7,873 bases of DNA, taken from positions 1-7,873 of the forward strand of contig CAKUME010000042.1 of NCBI GenBank assembly GCA_934667575.1. Reading direction: 5' to 3'. The position numbers and the translations under genes were made by a program. This DNA comes from an uncultured Eubacteriales bacterium. GTDB lineage: Bacteria; Bacillota; Clostridia; Oscillospirales; Acutalibacteraceae. Under the pieces are notes generated by a model. That model was not told the DNA's origin. It was given only the letters and a program-made list of their open reading frames with translations, and did no database searches. This document shows, in pieces, positions 1 to 6,674 of this stretch. Position 1 is the first letter of the stretch. Each line of letters begins with the position of its first letter.

Positions 1-1
1 A

Positions 2-772
2 AAAATGCCGCTGCCCATCTCGCTGGCTCACCGCATGGCCAAGCGGCTGGCTCAAGTGCGCCGCGACGGCACGCTGCCTTACCTGCGTCCGGACGGCAAA
101 ACACAGGTCACGGTGGAATACGACGAGCAAAACGTGCCGCAGCGCATCGAAGCGGTGGTGGTTTCCACCCAGCATGCGCCCGACGTTTCGCTGGAGCAGA
201 TTCGCCGCGATATTACCGCGCAGGTCATTTTGCCGGTGCTGCCGCCGGAGCTGAACCGCGGCGATGTGAAAATTTATGTGAACCCCACCGGCCGCTTTGT
301 GGTGGGCGGCCCGGCGGGCGACAGCGGACTCACCGGCCGCAAAATTATTGTGGACACCTACGGCGGCTATGCGCGCCATGGCGGCGGCGCGTTCTCCGGC
401 AAGGACCCGACCAAGGTGGACCGTTCGGCGGCCTATGCGGCGCGCTATGTGGCCAAAAACATTGTGGCGGCGGGGCTGGCGCATCGCTGCGAGGTGCAGC
501 TGGCCTATGCCATCGGCGTGGCGCATCCGGTGTCGATCATGGTAGACACCTTTGGCACCGGTGCCGTGGCTGACGGTGTGCTGGAGCAGGCGGTGGAGCA
601 GGTGTTCGATCTGCGCCCGGCGGCCATCATCCGCGACCTCGATCTGCGCCGCCCGATCTACCGCCCGCTGGCTGCCTACGGCCACATGGGCCGCGAGGAG
701 CTCGGCGTGAGCTGGGAGCAAACCGACCGCGCCGACGCGCTGCGTGCCGCGGTGGCTGCGCAGAACGCCTGA
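2..772 (+). CDS. metK: S-adenosylmethionine synthetase, C-terminal part (5' end outside window)
   Basis: Methionine adenosyltransferase makes S-adenosylmethionine from methionine and ATP in the cytoplasm, releasing phosphate and diphosphate. About 256 codons are visible, against roughly 390-400 for the family, so the N-terminal domain with the GAGDQG-type ATP motif lies upstream of the window. Counting from the ATG at position 5, the family signature GGGAFSGKD is at residues 126-134. NPTGRFVVGGP (93-103), GLTGRKIIVDTYGG (108-121), the DRSAAYAARYVAKNIVAAGLA block and the closing AAYGHMGRE segment are also present. The ATG at 5 is an internal methionine (MPLPISLAHR is a mid-protein family motif), not a start. 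The frame ends at TGA 770-772. No convincing hairpin terminator follows, only T-rich tracts at 788-804. The identification is near certain. Confidence 0.97.
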   Translation, partial: KMPLPISLAHRMAKRLAQVRRDGTLPYLRPDGKTQVTVEYDEQNVPQRIEAVVVSTQHAPDVSLEQIRRDITAQVILPVLPPELNRGDVKIYVNPTGRFVVGGPAGDSGLTGRKIIVDTYGGYARHGGGAFSGKDPTKVDRSAAYAARYVAKNIVAAGLAHRCEVQLAYAIGVAHPVSIMVDTFGTGAVADGVLEQAVEQVFDLRPAAIIRDLDLRRPIYRPLAAYGHMGREELGVSWEQTDRADALRAAVAAQNA

Positions 773-804
773 ACGCAGAACACCTCCTTTTTGCCCGTTT
801 TTTT

Positions 805-826
805 GCAAATGCATATGGACATTTGC
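805..826. repeat. 7-bp inverted repeat overlapping a -35 box
   Basis: The arms GCAAATG (805-811) and CATTTGC (820-826) are perfectly complementary and separated by 8 bases. The right arm and spacer cover the -35 hexamer of the promoter at 816-844. No T-run follows the right arm, so it does not look like an intrinsic terminator. Its position would suit an operator for a repressor of the downstream transporter gene, but no regulator is known from this sequence. Confidence 0.4.
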
Positions 827-844
827 GCCGGTTTCTGATATAAT
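816..844 (+). promoter_or_regulatory. Sigma-A promoter for the CNNM/CBS transporter gene
   Basis: The -35 is TGGACA (816-821; one mismatch to TTGACA). A 17-base spacer follows, then a consensus -10 TATAAT (839-844). A TG at 836-837 gives an extended -10. The predicted transcription start is near 851, leaving a leader of about 40 bases before the ATG at 891. Confidence 0.8.
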
Positions 845-870
845 AAAAAAAATATTCGGCTCAAACCAAC

Positions 871-877
871 GAGGAGG
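871..877 (+). promoter_or_regulatory. Ribosome binding site with long spacing
   Basis: GAGGAGG lies 13 bases before the ATG at 891, longer than the usual 5-10. No in-frame ATG, GTG or TTG lies between them. This is the only strong Shine-Dalgarno sequence nearby, so 891 is preferred over any upstream in-frame codon; the frame is open back to about 744 but those codons precede the promoter. Confidence 0.6.
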
Positions 878-890
878 AACAATTTTATTC

Positions 891-2162
891 ATGGGCAAAG
901 ACGATATCGGCTCTATATTACTGATGATCGTGCTGGTGGCGCTGTCGGCTTATTTTTCGGCCACCGAAACGGCGTTTTCGTCGCTAAACCGCACGCGTGT
1001 GAAAAGCCGCGCCGACGACGGCGATGCGCGTGCGTCGCTGATCCTGCGGCTTTCGGAGCAATATGACAAACTGCTTTCCACCATTTTGATTGGCAACAAT
1101 ATTGTAAATATTACGCTGGCGTCGGTGGGCACGATTTTTTTTGTGAACGCCATTGGCGCCGAGGGCGCCACGGTGTCCACCATTGTGATCACGCTCGTGG
1201 TGCTGATCTTCGGTGAAATTTCGCCCAAAAGCCTTGCCAAGGAATCGCCCGAGCGGTTTGCCGCATTTTCAGCGCCCCTGCTGCGCGTGCTGATGGTGGT
1301 GTTCACCCCGGCGAGCTTTGTGTTTGCCCAGTGGAAAAAGCTGCTTGCCCGATTGTTTGCCGTGAAAGACGCGCCCGCCGTCACCGAGGACGAGCTGCTC
1401 ACCATGGTGGAGGAAGCCGAACACGGCGGCGGTATCAACGAGGCGGAAAGCGAGCTGATCCGCAGCGCCATTGAGTTCAACGACCGCGCCGCGCGCGATA
1501 TTTTAGTGCCGCGCGTGGATGTGGAGGCCGTGGCGCTCACCGATTCCAAAGCGCAGATCGCACAGGTTTTTGCCGACACCAATTACTCCCGCTTGCCGGT
1601 GTACGACGGTACCATCGACCATATCGTCGGCATTTTGCTCGAAAAAGATTTCTGCAACCATGTGCTGCACACCGACGCGCCGCTCTCGGCCGCGCTCAAG
1701 CCCGCCGTGTTTGTGAGCGAGGGCATGAAGATCAGCAGCCTGCTGCGCCTGCTTCAAAAAAAGAAGTCGCACATGGCGGTGGTGGCCGATGAATACGGCG
1801 GCACGGTGGGCATTGTGACCATGGAGGACATCCTCGAGGAGCTGGTGGGCGAAATTTGGGATGAACATGACGAAGCGGTGGAAGAAATTCGTCCCGATGG
1901 GCCCAACCGCTACCGCGTGCTTTGTACCATTGGGCTCGACCATTTGCTCGATTTTTTCCACATACGCAAGGAGCCGGAAGCCGCCACGGTGAACGGCTGG
2001 GTCATGGAGCAGCTGGGCAAAATTCCCGAGCAAGGCGACACCTTTACCTACGACCGCCTCACCGTGCGGGTGCTGCGCGCGGCGGAGCGCCGCGCCGAGG
2101 AGCTGGAAATTACCGCTGCGCCGGAAGAATCGCCGGACGACGAAAAAAACGAAAACGCCTGA
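891..2162 (+). CDS. HlyC/CorC (CNNM) family membrane transporter with CBS pair
   Basis: 423 residues, within the usual 420-450 for this family of proposed Mg2+/Co2+ or Na+-coupled divalent cation exporters. The order is: an N-terminal CNNM (DUF21) membrane domain at about 1-185 with hydrophobic segments near 8-28, 65-88, 93-112 and 128-147; two CBS motifs at about 205-328; and a CorC_HlyC transporter-associated domain at about 335-410. Diagnostic stretches are SATETAFSSLN (23-33), GEISPKSLAKESPE (108-121), LVPRVDVEAV in CBS1, and GGTVGIVTMEDILEELVGEIWDE in CBS2 (303-325). The CBS pair is expected to bind adenine nucleotide and gate transport. The acidic tail after 410 is low complexity. The gene has its own promoter and terminator, so it is probably monocistronic. 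The ion specificity cannot be read from sequence, and haemolysin activity should not be assumed from the family name. Confidence 0.93.
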   Translation: MGKDDIGSILLMIVLVALSAYFSATETAFSSLNRTRVKSRADDGDARASLILRLSEQYDKLLSTILIGNNIVNITLASVGTIFFVNAIGAEGATVSTIVITLVVLIFGEISPKSLAKESPERFAAFSAPLLRVLMVVFTPASFVFAQWKKLLARLFAVKDAPAVTEDELLTMVEEAEHGGGINEAESELIRSAIEFNDRAARDILVPRVDVEAVALTDSKAQIAQVFADTNYSRLPVYDGTIDHIVGILLEKDFCNHVLHTDAPLSAALKPAVFVSEGMKISSLLRLLQKKKSHMAVVADEYGGTVGIVTMEDILEELVGEIWDEHDEAVEEIRPDGPNRYRVLCTIGLDHLLDFFHIRKEPEAATVNGWVMEQLGKIPEQGDTFTYDRLTVRVLRAAERRAEELEITAAPEESPDDEKNENA

Positions 2163-2170
2163 TTTTTTTG

Positions 2171-2198
2171 CAGCGCGCCGCGTGCGCGCTGTTTTTTT
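2171..2198 (+). terminator. Rho-independent terminator after the CBS transporter gene
   Basis: An 8-bp perfect GC-rich stem (CAGCGCGC 2171-2178 with GCGCGCTG 2184-2191) with a 5-base loop is followed directly by seven T residues (2192-2198). It starts 8 bases after the stop codon. The reverse strand has A residues in place of a U-tract, so termination is plus-strand only. Confidence 0.9.
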
Positions 2199-2238
2199 GC
2201 GCGTTTTTCCGCTTTTTTGCCGCCTGCCGCGCACCCTT
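2199..2238. other. T-run/GC-rich spacer
   Basis: This spacer between the terminator and the next promoter alternates T-runs with GC-rich blocks. No gene, hairpin or repeat beyond this could be supported in it. Confidence 0.4.
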
Positions 2239-2266
2239 TTGCCGCGCGCGCATACAGTGGTAATAT
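2239..2266 (+). promoter_or_regulatory. Probable extended -10 promoter for the small membrane protein gene
   Basis: The -10 is TAATAT (2261-2266), preceded by TGG (2258-2260), which forms an extended -10. A weak -35, TTGCCG (2239-2244), lies 16 bases upstream. It sits downstream of the terminator and about 10 bases before a strong Shine-Dalgarno, where a new promoter is needed. It is weaker than the other promoters in the window. Confidence 0.5.
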
Positions 2267-2293
2267 CCCGATGCAAAAGGAGGAACCAACGGT

Positions 2294-2653
2294 ATGAGGG
2301 AGATCGTGGGCAGCGTTTTGCTGGTGCTGCTTTGTGCGGCGGGGCTCACGGCCGTGCTGCAATCGTTCTGCACATGGCTGCTTGCGCCCGGAAAGGAGAA
2401 AGCCATGCTGATATTGGTGCCCATGCGCGGCCATTGCGAAGACGCGGAGCAGGTGCTGCGCAGCGCGGTGCAGCGTGTGCGCGCAATGGGCGGCGCCGAC
2501 CGCAAAACACTGCTGTGCGTCGATTGCGGAATGGATGACGAAACGCAGGAAATCTGCGCGCGATTCTGCGCAGATCGGCCGGGAATGAAAGTGATTGTGC
2601 CCGAAGAGATTTCGGCCTGGTTTCATTGCAATACGCCGCAGGATGATGTATAA
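2294..2653 (+). CDS. Small membrane-anchored hypothetical protein, GT-A-like fragment
   Basis: I do not recognise a named family. The protein has 119 residues. A hydrophobic N-terminal helix at about 5-30 carries no upstream positive cluster beyond R2 and probably anchors it, with a soluble domain at 34-119. The start is well supported by AGGAGG at 2278-2283, 10 bases before the ATG. The soluble part reads as alternating beta/alpha: hydrophobic strand LILVPMRG (39-46), helix EDAEQVLRSAVQRVRAM (49-65), strand KTLLCVDCGMDDET (71-84), helix, then MKVIVPEE (98-105). This order and the acidic DxGMDDET turn resemble the first half of a GT-A glycosyltransferase nucleotide-binding fold. It is far too short to be a full enzyme and lacks a visible catalytic half. 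It is unusually cysteine rich (8 Cys). The gene sits alone between a terminator and the recD2 promoter. Conservation in related clostridial genomes is plausible but untested. Confidence 0.8.
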   Translation: MREIVGSVLLVLLCAAGLTAVLQSFCTWLLAPGKEKAMLILVPMRGHCEDAEQVLRSAVQRVRAMGGADRKTLLCVDCGMDDETQEICARFCADRPGMKVIVPEEISAWFHCNTPQDDV

Positions 2654-2654
2654 T
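2626..2654 (+). promoter_or_regulatory. Sigma-A promoter for recD2-comF
   Basis: The -35 is TTGCAA (2626-2631), followed by a 17-base spacer and a consensus -10 TATAAT (2649-2654). The promoter lies inside the 3' end of the preceding gene, whose TAA stop (2651-2653) forms part of the -10 box. Transcription would start near 2661, just before the Shine-Dalgarno AGGAGG at 2676-2681. Confidence 0.75.
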
Positions 2655-2691
2655 AAAAAGGAATCCAATCCGGGCAGGAGGAGAACGGCGG

Positions 2692-4926
2692 ATGCAGGAA
2701 AATGAACGGCTGGAGCTGAGCGGCACGGTGGAATCGGTCACGTTCCACAACGAAAGCAACGGGTTTACCGTGCTCGAACTGAATACGGGCAGCGACCTGA
2801 TAACGGCGGTGGGCGTGATGGGCGATGTGCGCGCGGGGGAGCAGCTGCGGCTGATCGGTGCGTGGGAAACCCACAGCAGCTACGGCCCGCAGTTTCACGC
2901 CGAAGCGTGCGAGCAGGTGCTGCCCACATCGGCCACGGCAATCTACCGCTATCTTTCGTCCGGCGCGGTCAAGGGCATCGGCATGGCCACCGCGCGGCGG
3001 CTGGTGGATGCGTTCGGCGACCAAACGCTCCGGGTGATCGAAAAGGAGCCCCAGCGGATGTGCGTCATCCGGGGCATCAGCGAAGAGTTCAAAAAAATGT
3101 TCGGCGTGCGTGAGGTCATGCTTTTTCTCGGCGAATTTGGCATCACGCCCGCCGAGGCCATGCGCGTGTGGAAAGCGTGGGGCGCGGCATCGGTCAATAT
3201 GGTCAAGCAAAATCCCTACATGCTGTGCAGCGAGGGGCTGGGCATCGGTTTTGACCGCGCCGACGCCATCGCACAGGCGCAGGGTTATCCCATCGACGGC
3301 GCGCTGCGCATTCGCGCGGGGCTGGTGCATGTGCTGCGCCACAATGCACGACTGGGCCACACCTGCCTGCCCGCCGACCGGCTGGCGCAGGCGGCCGCAC
3401 AGATGCTCGGCGTGCCGCTGCCGGAAGCGGAAACCGAATTGCAGGCGCTCACCACCGACGGCACCGTGGAAGAGGAGGTGCTCGAGCGGCGCAGCGGCGC
3501 GCGCACCTTTGCGTTTATTCCGGCGCTGCACCGTGCGGAGCGCTATGCGGCGGGGCGGCTCAAAATGATGGTTGCCTATCCGCCGCAGGCGTTCTACGAC
3601 GTGGATGCCGACATTCGCGACGAAGAAGCCCGCACCGGCATTTGCTATGCGGAGCGCCAAAAGGAGGCCATCCGCAAAGCGCTGTCGCAGGGGGTGCTGA
3701 TTCTCACCGGCGGCCCCGGCACCGGCAAAACCACCACACTCAATGCGATGATCCAGCTGCTGGCGCGCAAGGGGCAGCGCGTGCTGCTCGCCGCGCCCAC
3801 CGGCCGCGCGGCCAAGCGCATGTCTGAGCTGACCGGGCAGGAGGCCAAAACCATTCACCGACTGCTCGAAGTGGCGTGGGATCCGCAAAACCACCCGGTG
3901 TTTGGCCGCAACGAGCAGAACATGCTCGAATGCGACGCGTTGATTGTGGACGAGCTGTCGATGGTGGATTCCATGCTCTTTTCGAGCCTGCTGCGCGCGC
4001 TGCCGCTCGGGTGCCGGCTGATCATGGTGGGCGACTGCGACCAGCTGCCGTCGGTGGGACCGGGCGACGTGCTGCATGAGCTGATCGCCTCGGGCGTGCT
4101 GCCGGTGGTGCAGCTTCAAGAGGTATTTCGTCAGTCGCTCCAAAGCCAGATCATTGCCAACGCGCACCGGATCGTGCGCGGCGAGCTGCCCGACCTCGCG
4201 TCGCGCGACGGCGACTTTTTTTTCATCCGCGATTCCGTGCGCGACCATGTGCGCGACACCATTGTGCAGCTGTGCAGCACGCGGCTGCCCCGGCGCTACG
4301 GCTATTCGCCGCTGAGCGACATTCAGGTGCTCTGCCCCGGCCGCAAGGGCGAGCTGGGCGTGCAGGCGCTGAACAAGGACCTGCAGGCGGCGATCAATCC
4401 GCCGGCGCCCGGAAAAGCCGAGCTCACGCTCAACGGCCAGCTCTATCGCGCCGGCGACAAGGTGATGCAAATCAAAAACGATTACGACATTCCGTGGACG
4501 CGCGACGACGGCACCACCGGCACCGGCGTGTTCAACGGCGACGTGGGCATTCTGGAAATGATCGACCGCGCGTCCGAAACGCTTCAAATCCGTTTCGACG
4601 ACCGCCTGGCCGACTATTCGTTCGACACCGCCGATAACCTCGATTTGGCCTATGCCACCACCGTGCACAAAAGCCAGGGCAGCGAATTTGAGGCGGTGGT
4701 TATGCCGATGTTCCCCGGCCCCGCGCCGCTTTATTACCGCAATCTGCTTTATACCGCCGTCACGCGCGCGCGGTCGCTGCTGATTCTGGTTGGGCTGCCC
4801 GCCGTGGTGCAGCAAATGGTGGAAAACGACCGCCGCACCAATCGCTACTCCGGCCTGAGCTGCTTTTTAACCGGTGCAGCTGCCGAAGTGCAACCGGAAA
4901 CCGCGCCCACGGAGGTGCAGCCATGA
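2692..4926 (+). CDS. recD2: RecD2-type ATP-dependent 5'-3' DNA helicase
   Basis: A superfamily 1B helicase of 744 residues, the usual size for RecD2 (about 720-860), which works without RecB and RecC in DNA repair and replication-fork maintenance. An N-terminal OB-like region (about 5-75) is followed by a helix-hairpin-helix region (about 85-200) that marks RecD2 rather than RecBCD RecD. The motor begins with the Q-motif glutamine (Q323), then Walker A GGPGTGKT (340-347), APTGRAAKRM (368-377), Walker B VDELSMVD (419-426), motif III GDCDQLPSVGPGD (447-459), the VFRQS arginine segment (478-482), NGDVG (615-619), VHKSQGSEF (658-666) and LYTAVTRAR (686-694). All catalytic motifs look intact. The ATG at 2692 is 10 bases after AGGAGG. 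The last codons supply the ribosome binding site of comF, and the two genes overlap by 4 bases. A short repetitive tail (EVQP twice, within 732-744) lies beyond the helicase domain. Confidence 0.97.
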   Translation: MQENERLELSGTVESVTFHNESNGFTVLELNTGSDLITAVGVMGDVRAGEQLRLIGAWETHSSYGPQFHAEACEQVLPTSATAIYRYLSSGAVKGIGMATARRLVDAFGDQTLRVIEKEPQRMCVIRGISEEFKKMFGVREVMLFLGEFGITPAEAMRVWKAWGAASVNMVKQNPYMLCSEGLGIGFDRADAIAQAQGYPIDGALRIRAGLVHVLRHNARLGHTCLPADRLAQAAAQMLGVPLPEAETELQALTTDGTVEEEVLERRSGARTFAFIPALHRAERYAAGRLKMMVAYPPQAFYDVDADIRDEEARTGICYAERQKEAIRKALSQGVLILTGGPGTGKTTTLNAMIQLLARKGQRVLLAAPTGRAAKRMSELTGQEAKTIHRLLEVAWDPQNHPVFGRNEQNMLECDALIVDELSMVDSMLFSSLLRALPLGCRLIMVGDCDQLPSVGPGDVLHELIASGVLPVVQLQEVFRQSLQSQIIANAHRIVRGELPDLASRDGDFFFIRDSVRDHVRDTIVQLCSTRLPRRYGYSPLSDIQVLCPGRKGELGVQALNKDLQAAINPPAPGKAELTLNGQLYRAGDKVMQIKNDYDIPWTRDDGTTGTGVFNGDVGILEMIDRASETLQIRFDDRLADYSFDTADNLDLAYATTVHKSQGSEFEAVVMPMFPGPAPLYYRNLLYTAVTRARSLLILVGLPAVVQQMVENDRRTNRYSGLSCFLTGAAAEVQPETAPTEVQP

Positions 4927-5546
4927 GCCTGTTGGATGCGCTTTTTCCCGTCTGCTGCCCCATTTGCGGCGAACCGGTTGTGCGCGGCGCCATCCTTTGT
5001 TCCGAATGCGCGGCAGCGTGGCCGCCGCAGCCCGTGCAGCTGCCCATGCAGGCGGCTCACCGTGCGCTCGGCGTCTGCACGGCGGTTTATTCCTACGAGG
5101 GCGCGGTGCGCAGCGCGTTGCACGCGTTCAAATTCCGCGGCGCATCCAACCGCAGCATCGGCTTTGGCCGCTTAATGGCGCAGGCCGTTCCGGTTCAGGC
5201 GTTTGATGCCGTCACGTTTGTGCCCATGGGCCGCAAGCGCCAGCGCGAGCGCGGCTATAATCAGGCGGAGCTGCTTGCGCGCAGCTGTGCTCGCGCGCTG
5301 CAAACCCCATGCCGCGCGCTGCTGCTGTGCACCCGCGCCATGGGCGTGCAGCATGAGCGAAGCGCCGCGGAACGGCTGCGCAACACGCAGGGAGCGTTTG
5401 CCGCCGCACCGCTCCACGGCGAACATATTCTGCTGTGCGACGATATCCGCACCACCGGCGCCACCCTCGCCGCGTGCGCGCAGGCGCTGCTCGATGCGGG
5501 CGCAGGCGCGGTGTGCGGAATTTGCGTGGCGTATCGCAGAAAATAG
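4923..5546 (+). CDS. comF: ComF family phosphoribosyltransferase-like protein
   Basis: 207 residues, typical for ComFC/ComF. A four-cysteine zinc-binding cluster lies at the N-terminus (C12, C15, C26, C29, in CPIC and CSEC pairs). A type I phosphoribosyltransferase fold follows. VPMGRKRQRERGYNQAELLAR (100-120) is the ComF signature, and ILLCDDIRTTGATL (169-182) is the PRPP-binding loop with the paired acidic residues. In competent bacteria ComF helps internalise transforming DNA, but homologues occur widely in non-competent species and the substrate is not established. The start ATG overlaps the recD2 TGA as ATGA, and GGAGG (4911-4915) is 7 bases upstream, so translation is probably coupled. 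No comFA or other competence gene is visible. The stop TAG at 5544-5546 is followed by one base and then the mreB promoter. Confidence 0.95.
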   Translation: MSLLDALFPVCCPICGEPVVRGAILCSECAAAWPPQPVQLPMQAAHRALGVCTAVYSYEGAVRSALHAFKFRGASNRSIGFGRLMAQAVPVQAFDAVTFVPMGRKRQRERGYNQAELLARSCARALQTPCRALLLCTRAMGVQHERSAAERLRNTQGAFAAAPLHGEHILLCDDIRTTGATLAACAQALLDAGAGAVCGICVAYRRK

Positions 5547-5575
5547 TTGTCAAACCGCACGCGCTATGTTATAAT
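5547..5575 (+). promoter_or_regulatory. Very strong sigma-A promoter for the mreB operon
   Basis: The -35 is TTGTCA (5547-5552; one mismatch), the spacer is 17 bases, and the -10 is consensus TATAAT (5570-5575) with an extended TG at 5567-5568. It begins at the base after the comF stop codon. This is the best promoter match in the window. Transcription is predicted to start near 5582. Confidence 0.88.
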
Positions 5576-5614
5576 AACAAAGAAAAAATGATCACAATAA
5601 ACGGAAACAAGCAG

Positions 5615-5633
5615 CGGCGTGCACCCCACGCCG
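5615..5633 (+). promoter_or_regulatory. Leader hairpin adjoining the mreB ribosome binding site
   Basis: CGGCGTG (5615-5621) pairs with CACGCCG (5627-5633) around a 5-base loop. The last base of the stem is the first G of the Shine-Dalgarno GGGAGGAG (5633-5640). The stem would form in the mRNA leader and could affect ribosome access or mRNA stability. No U-tract follows, so it is not a terminator. Confidence 0.55.
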
Positions 5634-5648
5634 GGAGGAGTGAATGCA

Positions 5649-6671
5649 ATGCCCGGAGCAGATATGGGAATCGATCTTGGAACGTCCAATACGTTGATTT
5701 ATTTATCCGGTAAGGGAGTTATGCTGAATGAACCGTCCATGGTCGCAGTGAATGTGGCCAGCGGCGAAATTGTGGCAATGGGTCGGGAGGCGCAGCGGAT
5801 GCTGGGCCGCACCTCCGACCGGCTGTCGGTGTTTTGCCCCATGCGCGACGGCGTGATTTCGGATTATGATTATACCCAGCAAATGATGACTGCATATATC
5901 CGCCGCGTGTCGAACAATGCGGTGTTCAACCCGCGCGTGGTGCTGTGCATTCCGGGCGAGATCACCGAGGTGGAGCGCTATGCCGCCGTGGACGCGGCGC
6001 GCGAAGCGGGCGCACGGCGGGTGTGCCTGCTCCCGGAGCCCATGGCGGCCGCACTGGGCGCGGGGCTGGATATCACGGCGCCCACCGGCTGCGGCGTGGT
6101 GGATATCGGCGGCGGCACGGCAGACATGGCCGTGATCTCGCTGGGCGGCACCGCGGTTTCGCGCTCCTGCAAATTTGCGGGCAATGCGCTCGATCAGGCG
6201 CTCATTACCTGGCTGCACGTCCGGCAGCATTTGCTGATCGGGCAGCGCATGGCCGAACAGGCCAAAATCGCCATTGGCTGCGTGCGGGTGCCGCACAGCA
6301 GCAAAACCTTTGCGGTGCATGGCCGCCATGTGGTCACCGGGTTGCCCGCCTCGCTGACGCTCGATTCGGCGCAGATCTGCGAAGCCTATGCGCCGGTGGT
6401 GCAGCAGCTGATCGCCGAATTGAAACAGATGATGGAAGACACGCCGCCGGAGCTGATGGGCGACTTAGTGAGCCGCGGGCTGATGCTCACGGGCGGCGGA
6501 GCGCTGCTCGACGGCATGGACGAGGTGATTTCGGCGGCGCTCAAGGTGCCGGTGCAGCGCGCGGAGTCTCCGCTGGAATGCGTGGCACTCGGCGCAGGCA
6601 AGGCGCTCCGCTTTTTGGATCAGGGAGCGGAAGCCGGCGCAGGCTTTGTAAACCCGTTGGAAGAAGCGTGA
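5649..6671 (+). CDS. mreB: MreB/Mbl-family actin-like cell shape protein
   Basis: A bacterial actin of 340 residues, the usual MreB length. It polymerises with ATP under the membrane and directs cell-wall synthesis. Phosphate-1 loop GIDLGTSNT is at 7-15, followed by LNEPSMVAV (26-34). IPGEITEVERYA (101-112) is the connect-1 region, with LLPEPMAAALGAGL at 127-140. Phosphate-2 VDIGGGTAD is at 151-159, LLIGQRMAEQAKIAIG at 195-210, and the adenosine motif LTGGGALLDG at 280-289. The ATG at 5649 is chosen because GGGAGGAG ends 8 bases before it and the product then matches the short MreB N-terminus; in-frame GTGs at 5619 and 5640 precede or overlap the Shine-Dalgarno. It is not followed by mreC/mreD but by an exported LRR-dockerin gene 3 bases later, so it may be an Mbl or MreBH-like paralogue rather than the main mreB. 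Which paralogue it is cannot be decided here. Confidence 0.94.
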   Translation: MPGADMGIDLGTSNTLIYLSGKGVMLNEPSMVAVNVASGEIVAMGREAQRMLGRTSDRLSVFCPMRDGVISDYDYTQQMMTAYIRRVSNNAVFNPRVVLCIPGEITEVERYAAVDAAREAGARRVCLLPEPMAAALGAGLDITAPTGCGVVDIGGGTADMAVISLGGTAVSRSCKFAGNALDQALITWLHVRQHLLIGQRMAEQAKIAIGCVRVPHSSKTFAVHGRHVVTGLPASLTLDSAQICEAYAPVVQQLIAELKQMMEDTPPELMGDLVSRGLMLTGGGALLDGMDEVISAALKVPVQRAESPLECVALGAGKALRFLDQGAEAGAGFVNPLEEA

Positions 6672-6674
6672 ACA

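Noticed and set aside
773..815. Intrinsic terminator for metK
   Set aside because: T-runs are present but no stable stem precedes them; the only good inverted repeat lies after the T-run.
744..890. Longer N-terminus for the CBS transporter by upstream in-frame codons
   Set aside because: Those codons overlap metK and the promoter. The mRNA is predicted to start near 851, and the family N-terminus begins with the first membrane helix after 891.
1503..2276. Minus-strand open frame opposite the end of the CBS transporter gene and its terminator
   Set aside because: It has no family resemblance and low-complexity basic composition, and it crosses a plus-strand terminator; it is a shadow frame.
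2623..4815. A 730-codon open frame on the minus strand opposite recD2
   Set aside because: It is rich in His, Gln, Arg and Ala with no recognisable motif, and lies entirely across recD2, whose helicase motifs are complete. GC-rich codon use removes stops from this antisense frame.
5588..5713. A small upstream open frame in the mreB leader
   Set aside because: There is no Shine-Dalgarno before its ATG, it overlaps mreB out of frame, and the peptide has no features.
5703..6329. Minus-strand open frame opposite mreB
   Set aside because: The plus strand encodes all MreB motifs; the antisense product has no recognisable domain.
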